DNA from: Brachybacterium huguangmaarense
Lineage (GTDB): Bacteria; Actinomycetota; Actinomycetes; Actinomycetales; Dermabacteraceae
NCBI RefSeq assembly: GCF_025725725.1
Contig: NZ_CP107020.1
Span: 496,001 to 560,000, forward strand
Reading direction: 5' to 3'
DNA length: 64,000 nt
The stretch's first letter is position 1, and each line of letters begins with the position of its first letter. This document shows, one piece after another, positions 49,890 through 58,578 of this stretch. Under the pieces are notes generated by a model. The model made no database searches, was not told the origin of the DNA, and was given only the letters and a program-made list of their open reading frames with translations. The translations under genes and the position numbers were made by a program.

Positions 49890-51524
49890 ATGTCCTCCTC
49901 GACAGACACTGCCGCCCCGGAGAAGGCGAGCGCCAATCGCGGCGCCTTCTCCGGTCGTTCCGCCTTCATCTTCGCCGCCATCGGCTCCGCCGTCGGCCTC
50001 GGCAACATCTGGCGCTTCCCCGCCGTCGCGTACGAGAACGGCGGCGGGGCGTTCATGATCCCCTATCTCGTGGCACTGCTGACCGCCGGCATCCCGCTGC
50101 TGTTCGTCGACTACGCGATCGGCCACCGCTGGCGCGGCTCGGCCCCGCTGGCCTGGCGCCGCCTCAAGCGGTGGGGCGAGTTCATCGGCTGGTGGCAGGT
50201 GCTCATCTGCGTCATCATCGGCGCCTACTACGCCCTGATCATCGCCTGGGCGGCCGACTACATGTTCTTCTCCCTCAACACGTCCTGGGGCGATGACGCG
50301 GCCGCGTTCTTCGGGAGCTTCACGCAGGCGCCCGACGCCGCCGAGACCTCCGTCGGCGGCTCGATCGTGTGGCCCGTCCTGATCTCCATCGTGGTGGTCT
50401 GGGTGGCCACCGTCGTCACCATGATCCTGGGCATCCAGAACGGCATCGCCCGGCTGTCGATGATCTTCATCCCGCTGCTCGTGATCATGTTCGTGATCCT
50501 CGTGGTGCGCGCGCTGTTCCTGCCCGGTGCGCTCGTCGGTCTCGAGACCCTGTTCACCCCCAACTGGAGCGCGCTGGCCGACGGAGGGGTGTGGGTCGCC
50601 GCCTACGGACAGATCTTCTTCTCGCTCTCGGTCGCGTTCGGCATCATGCTCACCTACTCGTCGTACCTGAAGAAGAAGTCGGACCTCACGGGCTCCGGGC
50701 TGGTCGTCGGGTTCTCCAACTCCGCCTTCGAGATCCTCGCCGGCATCGGGGTCTTCTCGGCGCTCGGGTTCATGGCCCAGGCCCAGGGCGTGCGGGTGGA
50801 CGAGGTGGTCTCGAGCGGCATCGGCCTGGCCTTCATCGCCTTCCCGACGATCATCGGCGAGGCGCCCGGCGGCGCCCTCATCGGCGTGCTGTTCTTCGGC
50901 TCCCTCGTGCTGGCCGGCTTCACCTCGCTCGTCTCGATCGTCGAGGTCGTCATCTCGGCGGTGCACGACAAGTTCGGCATGTCCCGCGCGGCGTCGGTGC
51001 TGGTCGTCATGGTGCCGCTCGCCCTGGTCTCGACGATCCTGTTCTCGTTCAGCTCGGGGCTGCCGATGCTCGACGTGCTCGACAAGTTCGTCAACGAGTA
51101 CGGCATCGTCGCGGTCGCCCTGGTGTCCACCGTGATCCTCGCGTGGCTCGTGCGCGGTCTGCCCACCCTGCGCGACCATCTCAACCACTCCGGCTCCTTC
51201 AAGATCGGCTGGTTCTGGATCGCGTGCGTGGCGGTCGTCGACCCGATCGTGCTGGCCGTGACGCTGTTCTTCTCGAGCCGCGACCTGCTGGGCGCGGGCG
51301 AGCCCTACGGCGGATACCCGGCCTGGTTCGTCAACGTGTTCGGCTGGGGCATGGCGGCCCTGCTGCTGGTGGCCGCGATCGTGCTGTCGCTCGCGCCCTG
51401 GTCACCCCGCTCGCACCTGCATCAGCTCGACTCCGACGGTGACGAGGTCGCCCCGGACGTCGTGCCCGGCCAGGGCCTCGAGCACGCGGGCGCCGCGACC
51501 CCGCACGCGATGCGCACCCCCTGA
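49890..51524 (+). CDS. Sodium-dependent amino acid transporter (MetP-like, NSS family)
   Basis: A 544-residue LeuT-fold symporter with 12 helices. The first helix carries the family motif IGSAVGLGNIWRFPAVAYEN, with sodium- and substrate-binding residues; GGGAFMIPYLVALLTAGIPL and SLSVAFGIMLTYSSYLKKKS follow. The adjacent small subunit gene identifies it with the MetPS methionine/alanine importer known from Corynebacterium. GGAAGG lies six bases before ATG 49890. It is divergent from the M20 amidohydrolase gene. Confidence 0.93.
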   Translation: MSSSTDTAAPEKASANRGAFSGRSAFIFAAIGSAVGLGNIWRFPAVAYENGGGAFMIPYLVALLTAGIPLLFVDYAIGHRWRGSAPLAWRRLKRWGEFIGWWQVLICVIIGAYYALIIAWAADYMFFSLNTSWGDDAAAFFGSFTQAPDAAETSVGGSIVWPVLISIVVVWVATVVTMILGIQNGIARLSMIFIPLLVIMFVILVVRALFLPGALVGLETLFTPNWSALADGGVWVAAYGQIFFSLSVAFGIMLTYSSYLKKKSDLTGSGLVVGFSNSAFEILAGIGVFSALGFMAQAQGVRVDEVVSSGIGLAFIAFPTIIGEAPGGALIGVLFFGSLVLAGFTSLVSIVEVVISAVHDKFGMSRAASVLVVMVPLALVSTILFSFSSGLPMLDVLDKFVNEYGIVAVALVSTVILAWLVRGLPTLRDHLNHSGSFKIGWFWIACVAVVDPIVLAVTLFFSSRDLLGAGEPYGGYPAWFVNVFGWGMAALLLVAAIVLSLAPWSPRSHLHQLDSDGDEVAPDVVPGQGLEHAGAATPHAMRTP

Positions 51525-51567
51525 ACGCCCAGTCCGCCTCCCGCCCACCGACCCTGAGGAGCTGCAC

Positions 51568-51675
51568 ATGTCGGCCTCGTCCATCGTCATGCTGATCGTC
51601 GCGATCGCGACCGTGTGGGGCGGCCTCGTCGCCGCGATCGTCAACGTCGTGCGTCATCCCGAGGACCTCGACTGA
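51568..51675 (+). CDS. MetS-like small subunit of the NSS transporter
   Basis: A 35-residue single-helix protein (MSASSIVMLIVAIATVWGGL, then an AAIVNVVRHPED tail), starting 43 bp after the transporter stop behind GAGGAG. Its size, helix and position match MetS, the small subunit required for activity of the methionine/alanine importer MetP. It is easily missed because of its length. Confidence 0.88.
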   Translation: MSASSIVMLIVAIATVWGGLVAAIVNVVRHPEDLD

Positions 51676-51796
51676 CCCCGGACCGGCCCGCCGCCTGCAC
51701 ACGATCCTCGTGTGACCTGCGTCGGGCCGGTTTCCGTTCCCGGCCGCCTCTCGGGTAGCCTGGAGCACGCCTCGCGGGCCTGTGCCCCGATGCACT

Positions 51797-51881
51797 GGAG
51801 GATTCGCCTAGCGGCCTATGGCGCACGCCTGGAACGCGTGTTGGGTTCACGCCCTCGGGGGTTCAAATCCCCCATCCTCCG
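51797..51881 (+). tRNA. tRNA-Ser (anticodon GGA)
   Basis: An 85-base class II tRNA. Acceptor stem GGAGGAT pairs with ATCCTCC (51874-51880), with discriminator G. The anticodon stem CACGC/GCGTG encloses CTGGAAC, giving anticodon GGA for UCC/UCU. A long variable arm (GGGTTCACGCCC) and a T-arm GGGGG-TTCAAAT-CCCCC follow. The 3' CCA is not encoded. Confidence 0.97.
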
Positions 51882-51889
51882 CCCACGAG

Positions 51890-51927
51890 AACGCCCCTGA
51901 CCTGCCTTTCGGCAGATCAGGGGCGTT
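51890..51927 (+). terminator. Terminator of the tRNA gene
   Basis: AACGCCCCTGACCTGCC (51890-51906), loop TTTC, and GGCAGATCAGGGGCGTT (51911-51927) form a 17-bp stem with one mismatch, followed by CGTGCG. It is eight bases after the tRNA end. Confidence 0.85.
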
Positions 51928-51983
51928 CGTGCGCCGGGGCATGCCTCCTGCCGGGCACGACGCGGCAGCCGCCCCGCCCGCCG

Positions 51984-52948
51984 TCAGATGCGTCGCACGC
52001 CCCACACGAGCTCGAGGGACCTCCCCGGCTCGAGCACCGCCAGGTCGCGCCCGGAGTTGAAGGCGTCGGGCGGGCACGTCATCGGCTCGATCGCGAGCGA
52101 GGCACGGCGCTCCTGCCCGGGGAGCGTGTCCGCCGTGAACACCTGCACCCATCTGGCGGTCCTGCCGAGCGTGACCTCGACGCCGTGCCCGTCGTCAGAC
52201 GGATGCGCGCGACGCCCTCGTCGTCTCGTCGCAGGTCCGTGAAGGCGGTGTCGAGCACGGTCGCCCCGAGGCGACGGGGAACGGAGACGTCGCGCCCGTC
52301 GCCACCGCTCCGGGGCACCGCCACCTCGTCGATCGGCAGGCCCCGGTCATCGCATCGCAGTGATCGCCGTGCGGGCAGGTCGAGCCGCCAAGCGTCGACA
52401 GCGCCCTCGTGGGCGGGGCCGGCCACGAGGTAGGGATGGACTCCCAGCCCGCACGGCGCCGGGGTCGTCGACACGGTGGTGGCGACGATGCGCTGCGTGC
52501 ACCCCTCGGCGCCGACGGAGGCCTGGACGTCGACCCGCATCCGCCACGGGTAGCCCGGCCGCGGCGCGATCCGTGTGCGCAGACGGACGGCATCGCCGGA
52601 CCGGGCGAGCACGTCGAAGTCCTGCATGAAGACCAGTCCGTGCACAGCGCTGCGGCCGGCGACGTCGTTGACCGGCAGCTGATGGGCCGTGCCCGCGAAG
52701 CGGTACGCGCCGTCCGCGACCCGATTCGGCCAGGGGGCGAGGACCGCTCCCCTCATGCCAGGGAGGAGGTCGTCCTCGTCGAAGCCGCCGACGAGGTCCT
52801 GCCCGCGGAACGTCACCTGGCGCAGGGCGGCGCCGAGGCCCGTGACCGTGGCGGCGTAGTCGCCCGCACGGAGGACGAGCTGTCGCCCGGAGAGCGGCAG
52901 AGGCCGCGCGTCGCCGCGGTCCGCGTCGCCGTCGTCGTCAGGGCGCAT
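51984..52948 (-). pseudogene. Aldose 1-epimerase family gene with a frameshift
   Basis: From ATG 52948 the frame encodes a galactose-mutarotase-like protein (RGAVLAPWPNRVADGAYRFA, GRSAVHGLVFMQDF, GLGVHPYLVAGPA, with the usual His residues) up to GVARIRLTTG near 52188. From there the homology continues in another frame: GVEVTLGRTARWVQVFTADT, then the highly conserved EPMTCPPDAFNSGRD and VLEPGRSLELVWG, ending with TGA at 51984-51986. One missing base (or two extra) at about 52185-52192 explains this; otherwise the protein would be about 321 residues. It may be a real mutation or a sequence error. It lies downstream of the NTF2-like and MFS genes. Confidence 0.85.
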
Positions 52949-53058
52949 CGGACCGGATCCTCTCCTCGACACGGGACACGCGGACGGGCGGGAGGGCGGG
53001 TCGCCAGATGCTGCGCGGCGACCCGCCCTCCCGCCATCAGGACGCACAGACCGGGCCG

Positions 53059-53730
53059 TCAGCGTCCCTCGTCCGCGACGCGCTCGCCGTCGGCGTACCA
53101 CGGGATCAGCCCGTGGACGGGCGTGATCGGGACGTCCGGGTCCACGATCCTGCCCTTCTCCGCGAAAGCGTAGACCGCCCGGTCGTAGTCCTCCCCCGCG
53201 CCGAGGGCGTCTGCTCCCCCGGCCTGGCCGGCCCATCCCTGGAGCGCCAGGGCGACGACGGCGTGATGCGAGCTGGAGAGGATGATCTGCTTGACGATCT
53301 GGCAGTCCTCGTTGATGACGTAGATGTTGAAGTCCGCCATCCGGATCGTCTTGCCGCCCAGGCCCATCGAGCGCGCTCGAGGCGTGTCCTTCGCCGTGCC
53401 CTCGTAGACGGTGTAGACGGCTCCGCAGGCCTCGTTCGCGAAGACCTGGGACTCGACCGCCCGGAAGTCGGGGATGACGTCGTTGATCATCCGGGCCTCC
53501 TGGCTGTCGGCGTCCTTGAGCGCGGTGCCCCAGTCGCCCTTGGGGTATTCGGCGCCGCCCGAGTCCCAGCTCTGCACGGTCGCGTCCGGCGCGAAGTTCC
53601 AGTACGTCGGGTCACGGACGATCCTGCCGGTCTCGTGCCCGTCGACATGGGCCTTCGTGAACTCCTCTGCGACGCGGCGGTGCCATGCGATGAGCTCGTC
53701 GCGCGTCATCTGACTCTTCTTCGGGGACAT
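53059..53730 (-). CDS. NTF2/SnoaL-like fold protein
   Basis: A 223-residue cytosolic protein with a cone-shaped NTF2-like core: ELIAWHRRVAEEFTKAHVDG, PTYWNFAPDATVQSWDSGG, VIPDFRAVESQVFANEACGA and GKTIRMADFNIYVINEDCQI. The family includes polyketide cyclases and small-molecule hydrolases; the extended GLGGKTIR loop and C-terminal SSSHHAVVALALQGWAG are distinctive. It lies 49 bp beyond the MFS transporter gene, suggesting an enzyme for the imported compound. Exact function is unknown. Confidence 0.7.
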   Translation of the reverse strand: MSPKKSQMTRDELIAWHRRVAEEFTKAHVDGHETGRIVRDPTYWNFAPDATVQSWDSGGAEYPKGDWGTALKDADSQEARMINDVIPDFRAVESQVFANEACGAVYTVYEGTAKDTPRARSMGLGGKTIRMADFNIYVINEDCQIVKQIILSSSHHAVVALALQGWAGQAGGADALGAGEDYDRAVYAFAEKGRIVDPDVPITPVHGLIPWYADGERVADEGR

Positions 53731-53779
53731 TGATCTGCCTTTCTTCTGGATCGAACAGGGGAAGATGCCGCGACCGGCG

Positions 53780-55057
53780 TCATCTGACGCTCTTGATCGG
53801 GAACACGCACAGCGAGGAGAGGATCACGCCGATGATGGCGTAGATGAAGATCACCGCATAGTTGTGGCCGAACATGCCGAGCAGCACGGCCGCGAGGATC
53901 GGCACGAGCGTCTGGGGGATGTTGGTCGCCACGTTCAGGACGCCCAGGTCCTTGCCGACATCGCCGCTCGAGGGCAGCACATCGATCATGAGGGCGAGGT
54001 CGACCGAGATGTACGCGCCGTAGCCGACGCCCACGATCACGCCGTAGAGGAACATCGCGGCCGTGGTCGGCACGAGCAGCGGGATGAGGATCGCCACGAT
54101 CATGATGGCGCTCGCGGCGAACACGAAGGCCTTGCGGCGGCCGATCTTGTCGGAGAACCGCCCGAACGCGATGGAGGCCACCATCGTCGTCACCATGATG
54201 ATGATGTTCATGGTGGCGAGCGCCCGGCCCGCCGCGTTCACCTCCAAGCCGATGTAGTCGGTGAAGATGTAGAGGCCGTACTGCTGGATGGCCTGGTACC
54301 CGAGGACCATGAAGAAACGCCCCAGCCACGCCCACACGAAATCGGGGTGCTTGCGGAAGTTCAGCGGCCGGAAGAAGCCGAGGAAGAACTCCTTCCAGGA
54401 GAAGTCGGCGCGAGCGAGCCCCGTCGTGGACCTGTCGCGGTTGACGAGCACGAAGACGACCGCCCAGACGATCACCGCGCCGCCGAAGAGCGTGTACCCG
54501 ACGCCCATGCGGTTCAGCAGGTTCCCGGCGAGCGCGAAGCCCGCCGAGATCCCGAGCGTCGTGCCGACGCCGACGAAGGAGGAGCCCAGCGCGCGGTGCC
54601 GGTAGTCCACGCGATCGGCGAGCACCGCGGACGACGGCGCCTGGAACACGTTCAGCGCCGCCTGCGCCAGCACCCAGCCGATCCCGACCAGCGCGACCGA
54701 GTTCGCGAACTGCATGAGGATGACCACGGCGCCGCCGGCGACGGCACCGCTCGCGATCCAGGGCGTGCGGCGCCCGAGGCGGGACCGGGTCCGATCCGAG
54801 AGCGTGCCGACGATCGGCTGCACGAAGAGCGTGATGAATGCGCCGATGCTCGAGATGACGGCGAGGTTGTCCACCTTGGCGGCGTTGTCGATCAGCGCGA
54901 GCTTGGCCGGGACGAAGACCCCGCCGATCGCCGCATAGGCGGTGTTCAGGAAGAAGAAGCTGAGGAGCAGTGAGACGAGAAGGGCGTTACGCTGCGCGCC
55001 CGAGAGGCCGAACGAGTGCTCTCGTTCGTCGGCCGTGACCGCTTCGGTGGTGTTCAT
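53780..55057 (-). CDS. MFS transporter (SLC45/sugar-type)
   Basis: A 425-residue, 12-helix carrier. The first loop signature is GTLSDRTRSRLGRRTPWIAS, and the equivalent in the second half is FGRFSDKIGRRKAFVF; NVFQAPSSAVLADRV and VGVGYGAYISVDLALMIDVL are typical of the SLC45/GPH-like sucrose and glycoside transporters. ATG 55057 is the start. It is the middle gene of a minus-strand group: truncated esterase, this transporter, NTF2-like protein, then the frameshifted aldose epimerase. Confidence 0.88.
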   Translation of the reverse strand: MNTTEAVTADEREHSFGLSGAQRNALLVSLLLSFFFLNTAYAAIGGVFVPAKLALIDNAAKVDNLAVISSIGAFITLFVQPIVGTLSDRTRSRLGRRTPWIASGAVAGGAVVILMQFANSVALVGIGWVLAQAALNVFQAPSSAVLADRVDYRHRALGSSFVGVGTTLGISAGFALAGNLLNRMGVGYTLFGGAVIVWAVVFVLVNRDRSTTGLARADFSWKEFFLGFFRPLNFRKHPDFVWAWLGRFFMVLGYQAIQQYGLYIFTDYIGLEVNAAGRALATMNIIIMVTTMVASIAFGRFSDKIGRRKAFVFAASAIMIVAILIPLLVPTTAAMFLYGVIVGVGYGAYISVDLALMIDVLPSSGDVGKDLGVLNVATNIPQTLVPILAAVLLGMFGHNYAVIFIYAIIGVILSSLCVFPIKSVR

Positions 55058-55156
55058 GGGTGTCCTTGTCTAGACGTCGTCGTCAGGTAGGTGAGGCGGC
55101 GGTGAGCGGCGCTCGTCGTGCGACCGGAGGTCGGCGAGCGCGGTCACGTCGGGTGG

Positions 55157-55798
55157 TCAGGCCGCGCTCTGCGAGGGGAAGCAGGTCCGGGCGAAGCTGC
55201 GGTACGCGTCGATGCAGCCGGTCTCGTGGTCCTCGTCCGGGAAGATGGCCGTCGTCAGCGTCAGGCCGGGGACGGGGTGGCAGCGCGCCAGGTCGATGAA
55301 GCGGAGGTCCTCCACGGCCATCTTCCTCATGAGCTCGGAGGGCCCGAAGATCTCGCCGGTCCCGAGCGTCATGTGCAGATGGCGGGCGCGGCCGGCGTTC
55401 GCGTCGTCGGCCGCGAAGGCGCGATAGCGGTCGAAGATCGTGCTGTCCGGGACGAGGATGCCGGGGCTGCCGGCACCGAAGCGGGTGAAGAACGTGGACC
55501 CGGAGGTCAGCGCGTAGAGGGCGAAGAGCCCTCCGTACGAGAAGCCGAAGAGGCCCGCCCCCTCGTCGCTCACGCGATGGCGCGACGCGATGAACGGATG
55601 CAGCTCGTGCTCGAGGAGGTCGAGGAAGCGATCGGCCCGCGGGCGCTCGATCCACTCGAAGAACTGGTCGACCAGCGCCTGCGAGCCGCCGGGTGCCTCC
55701 GGGCCGAAGTTCTCCAGGATGTAGTCCCGCATGAAGGCCGGATAGGGCTCGTGCGGGGGCATCAGGTCGCGGTTGCGGAGGGCCAGGGGGTTGATGCC
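55157..55798 (-). pseudogene. Esterase (PF00756-type alpha/beta hydrolase), 5' end lost
   Basis: About 214 residues of a serine esterase remain: LALRNRDLMPPHEPYP, LEHELHPFIASRHRVSDE, the nucleophile elbow GLFGFSYGGLFALYALTSGS, GAGSPGIL and the His-bearing PDEDHETGCIDA. The first third of a normal 270-290 residue enzyme is missing: beyond about 55800 the frame becomes antisense to a DUF3100 gene on the other strand. It would have been the first gene of the MFS / NTF2 group. Fragment translation from an internal ATG (MPPHEP) is possible but would lack core strands. Confidence 0.8.
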
Positions 55799-55819
55799 CT
55801 CGTCCAGGCGGGCCCCGCC

Positions 55820-56830
55820 CTCCTGCTCCAGGAGGTCGGCCACCTCCTGGGCACCGTCGCCCTCGCCCTGCCGCTGGCCGTGCTGCTGCGCATGGGGCCG
55901 GCGACGATCGGCGCGACCTTCTCGATCGACCGCGAGGGCTCCTTCGCGATGGTCAGCGAGCGCTACGGATCGGGCTCCCACCAGTACCGGGGCGTGCTGT
56001 CGATGTACGTGTTCGGCACGGTCTTCGGCGCCGTGATCGTCAGCCTGATCGCGTCGCTCACGATCTCGCTGAGGATCTTCGACCCGCTCGCCCTCGCGAT
56101 GGGCTCGGGCGTCGGCTCGGGATCGATGATGGCGGCCGCCGCCTCGGTCATCGTCTCCGAGCACCCCGACATGGAGCAGCAGGTCCTCGCGCTCGCCGCG
56201 ACCTCGAACCTCATCACCGGCGCCCTCGGCCTGTACGTGGGGGTCTGGGTGTCCCTCCCCCTCACCGACCGGTTCTATCGTCTGCTGACCCGCAACCAGG
56301 ACGCCGAGCTGCCCGGGCGCGGCGCCGGGGCCGCGGACGCCGACGAGGCCGATCCGGCCGCGGTGAGCGAGGTGCTCGCACGGCCGACGGTGCGCGTGCC
56401 GCTGTGGATCTCCCTCGCGGTCGTCGCCGTCGCCGGGGTGATCGTCTCGGTGATCGCGAGTCGCACGTTCTCGTGGGACCTGGTGATCACGTACGTGGTG
56501 CTGGTGGCCCTCGTGGCGGCCGGCCTGGGGCTCAACCACCTGGTCCGCCGGGCGGTCCCCGCGATCATCTTCGTCACCACGATCGGCGTGATCGCGACCT
56601 CGCCGATCTCGCCGATCGCCGACTGGCTGGGCCAGGTGTCGGTCTCGGCGGACTTCCTCGCCATGATCACGGTCATGCTCACGATCGCGGGCTTCACGCT
56701 CGGCAAGGACGTGCCGATGCTCCGCAAGATCGGCTGGAAGATCATCCCCGTCGGCATCGTCGCGATCATCGCCTCGTTCCTGCCGGCCACGATCGTCGCG
56801 GAGTTCGCGCTCGGCATGTGGACCGCGTGA
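55820..56830 (+). pseudogene. DUF3100-type membrane protein, 5' end lost
   Basis: About 336 residues of a multi-pass membrane protein remain, beginning within a helix (LLQEVGHLLGTVALALPLAV) and the conserved RMGPATIGATFSIDREGS; then GSGSMMAAAASVIVSEHPDM, and a C-terminal bundle ending IVAEFALGMWTA. DUF3100 proteins are about 430 residues, so roughly 100 N-terminal residues and the start are gone. The break abuts the truncated esterase. An 8-bp inverted repeat, CCAGGAGG (55828-55835) and CCTCCTGG (55843-55850), lies at the junction. Confidence 0.75.
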
Positions 56831-56910
56831 GCGCACGCCGGGCCGCGGCCCTCTGACCGAGGCGCCCCGGACCGGCGCGGCGCCGCGTCAATCCGCGCCC
56901 CTGTGCGCTG

Positions 56911-57030
56911 CGTCAGCCCGCGCCGGGTCAGCCGGCGCCAGCTCAGCCCGCGCGGGGTCAGTCCGCGCCAGGTCAGTCCGCGCCAGGTCAGCCCGCGCTG
57001 CGTCAGTCCGCGCGGCCGTCAGTCCGCGCG
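56911..57030. repeat. 15-bp tandem repeat that overlaps a gene's stop codon
   Basis: Eight copies of a 15-bp unit (GGTCAGTCCGCGCCA and variants) run without gaps to the end of the membrane-protein gene at 57019. On the minus strand each unit reads GCGCGGACTGACC, repeating the gene's terminal GCG-GAC-TGA, so the array seems to have expanded from the stop-codon region. Confidence 0.85.
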
Positions 57031-58542
57031 GGGCGCGCCGTCCTCGGTGCCGGCGGCATCCGCCGGGGTCCGCCGATCGGTCCGCGGGCCCTGGCCCAGG
57101 TCCGCAGCAGCCGCCTCGTCGTCCTCGATCCCGTAGCCGTCCACGCCCACGTCCTCGAGGCTGCCCATGATGCCGGTCTCCGGCGACCAGTCCTCGGCGG
57201 GGATGGGGCCGTCCTCCAGCAGATCGCTCCCGCGGCGACGGCCGGTCAGGCCGTGGTCTCCGTCGCCCTCGCGGGCGGCCCCCGGGGCACGGTGCCGGCC
57301 GACGTGCCCGGCCGCAGCTCCGTCCTCGGCCGTCCCGTCACCGGTGCGCGCGCCGTCCTCCCCCTCGCCGGAGGTCGCCAGATGCACGAGGGCGCCGTCG
57401 TCACGACGGGCGAGCCCCCGGGCGGCGAGCAGCCGGCCGTTCTCGCGCTCGTGGATGCGCCCGTTGGCCCGCTGGGCGTCCTGGAACATCGTGGTCCTCC
57501 CGCTCAGGACACGCCGCACCCGGCGCCACTCCCAGTAGGGCTTGCCGACCCACGTCAGCACGAGCCCGACGACCAGGTAGCCGGCCCACATCGCCCAGCC
57601 GCGGCCGTAGCCCGGTCCGACGTCGTAGACGAGACGCTTGAGCATCTCGCTGATGCCGGAGCCGACGACGACGTGGTTGAGCCACTGGAAGGGCTGGGGC
57701 ATGAGCCACTGGGGCATCGCCGCACCCGAGGCGGGGATCGACAGGAAGATGAAGATCGTCATGGCGGGGGCCGCGATGAAGCGTCCGACGAAGTAGGACA
57801 GCCCGTTGACCGCGACGCCGATCGCGACCGCCCATGCCCAGCCGAGCCCCCACAGGGCGAAGAAGTGGCCGTGGATCGCGCCGAGCACGAGGTCCACGAG
57901 CACGGCCGCGAGCAGGCTCAGCCCCAGGCCCACGCCGCCGATCACGGCGAAGCGGGTCAGGCGCCGCAGGGGGCCGCCCATGAGGCCGATGAACATCGCG
58001 GCCAGGTAGCCCGAGATGCACCACGCGAGCATGAGGTACATCGGCGTCATGCCCAGGTCCCCCGCGGGCAGCGGCGCGATGTCCTCGTGCGTCGGCGTCT
58101 CGTCGGCGCCCAGGATCGGGGCCACGAGCGTCGGCAGCAGCTGGGCCGCCTGCGCCTGGTGCGCTCCCGCGACGATGACGGCGTTGGACTCGACGTCGTA
58201 GGCCAGCCCCACCCGCCCGGCGCGCACATCGGAGCGCGCGGTCGCGCCGTCCGGCTCGCGCACCATGTCGAAGGCATCGGGCATCGCCGCGTCGGCCGCG
58301 CTCTGGTACTGCTCGACGGCGGCGCTCGTGCCGATCACGCCCACGGGCACGTGGCGGGGCGCGACGTGCTGGAACGCGCCGACGTAGCAGACGATGAACA
58401 TGACGCACAGGAACACCGGCATCCACAGCTGCATCAGGACCAGCTGCAGCGGCGGGTTCAGCCGGCCGAACCAGCGGCGGAACGCGCTCGTGCCCGGCGG
58501 CGGGGTGTGGACGACCTCCTCGGTCGGGTTCGCGCTCGTCAT
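57019..58542 (-). CDS. YhgE/DUF3533-like membrane protein
   Basis: A 507-residue protein. A first helix (LVLMQLWMPVFLCVMFIVCY, near 35-55) leads into an extracytoplasmic domain (HVPVGVIGTSAAVEQYQSAA, ARSDVRAGRVGLAYDVESNA), followed by five or six helices typical of ABC-2/YhgE-like proteins (MYLMLAWCISGYLAAMFIGL, MTIFIFLSIPASGAAMP). The last 170 residues are charged, disordered and cytoplasmic. Relatives take part in export or secretion; no ATPase is adjacent. The extreme 3' end merges with a 15-bp tandem array. Confidence 0.78.
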   Translation of the reverse strand: MTSANPTEEVVHTPPPGTSAFRRWFGRLNPPLQLVLMQLWMPVFLCVMFIVCYVGAFQHVAPRHVPVGVIGTSAAVEQYQSAADAAMPDAFDMVREPDGATARSDVRAGRVGLAYDVESNAVIVAGAHQAQAAQLLPTLVAPILGADETPTHEDIAPLPAGDLGMTPMYLMLAWCISGYLAAMFIGLMGGPLRRLTRFAVIGGVGLGLSLLAAVLVDLVLGAIHGHFFALWGLGWAWAVAIGVAVNGLSYFVGRFIAAPAMTIFIFLSIPASGAAMPQWLMPQPFQWLNHVVVGSGISEMLKRLVYDVGPGYGRGWAMWAGYLVVGLVLTWVGKPYWEWRRVRRVLSGRTTMFQDAQRANGRIHERENGRLLAARGLARRDDGALVHLATSGEGEDGARTGDGTAEDGAAAGHVGRHRAPGAAREGDGDHGLTGRRRGSDLLEDGPIPAEDWSPETGIMGSLEDVGVDGYGIEDDEAAAADLGQGPRTDRRTPADAAGTEDGAPRAD

Positions 58543-58578
58543 GGCTCCTCGGTCTGTCGGCGGGGTCTCGCGGGCAGG

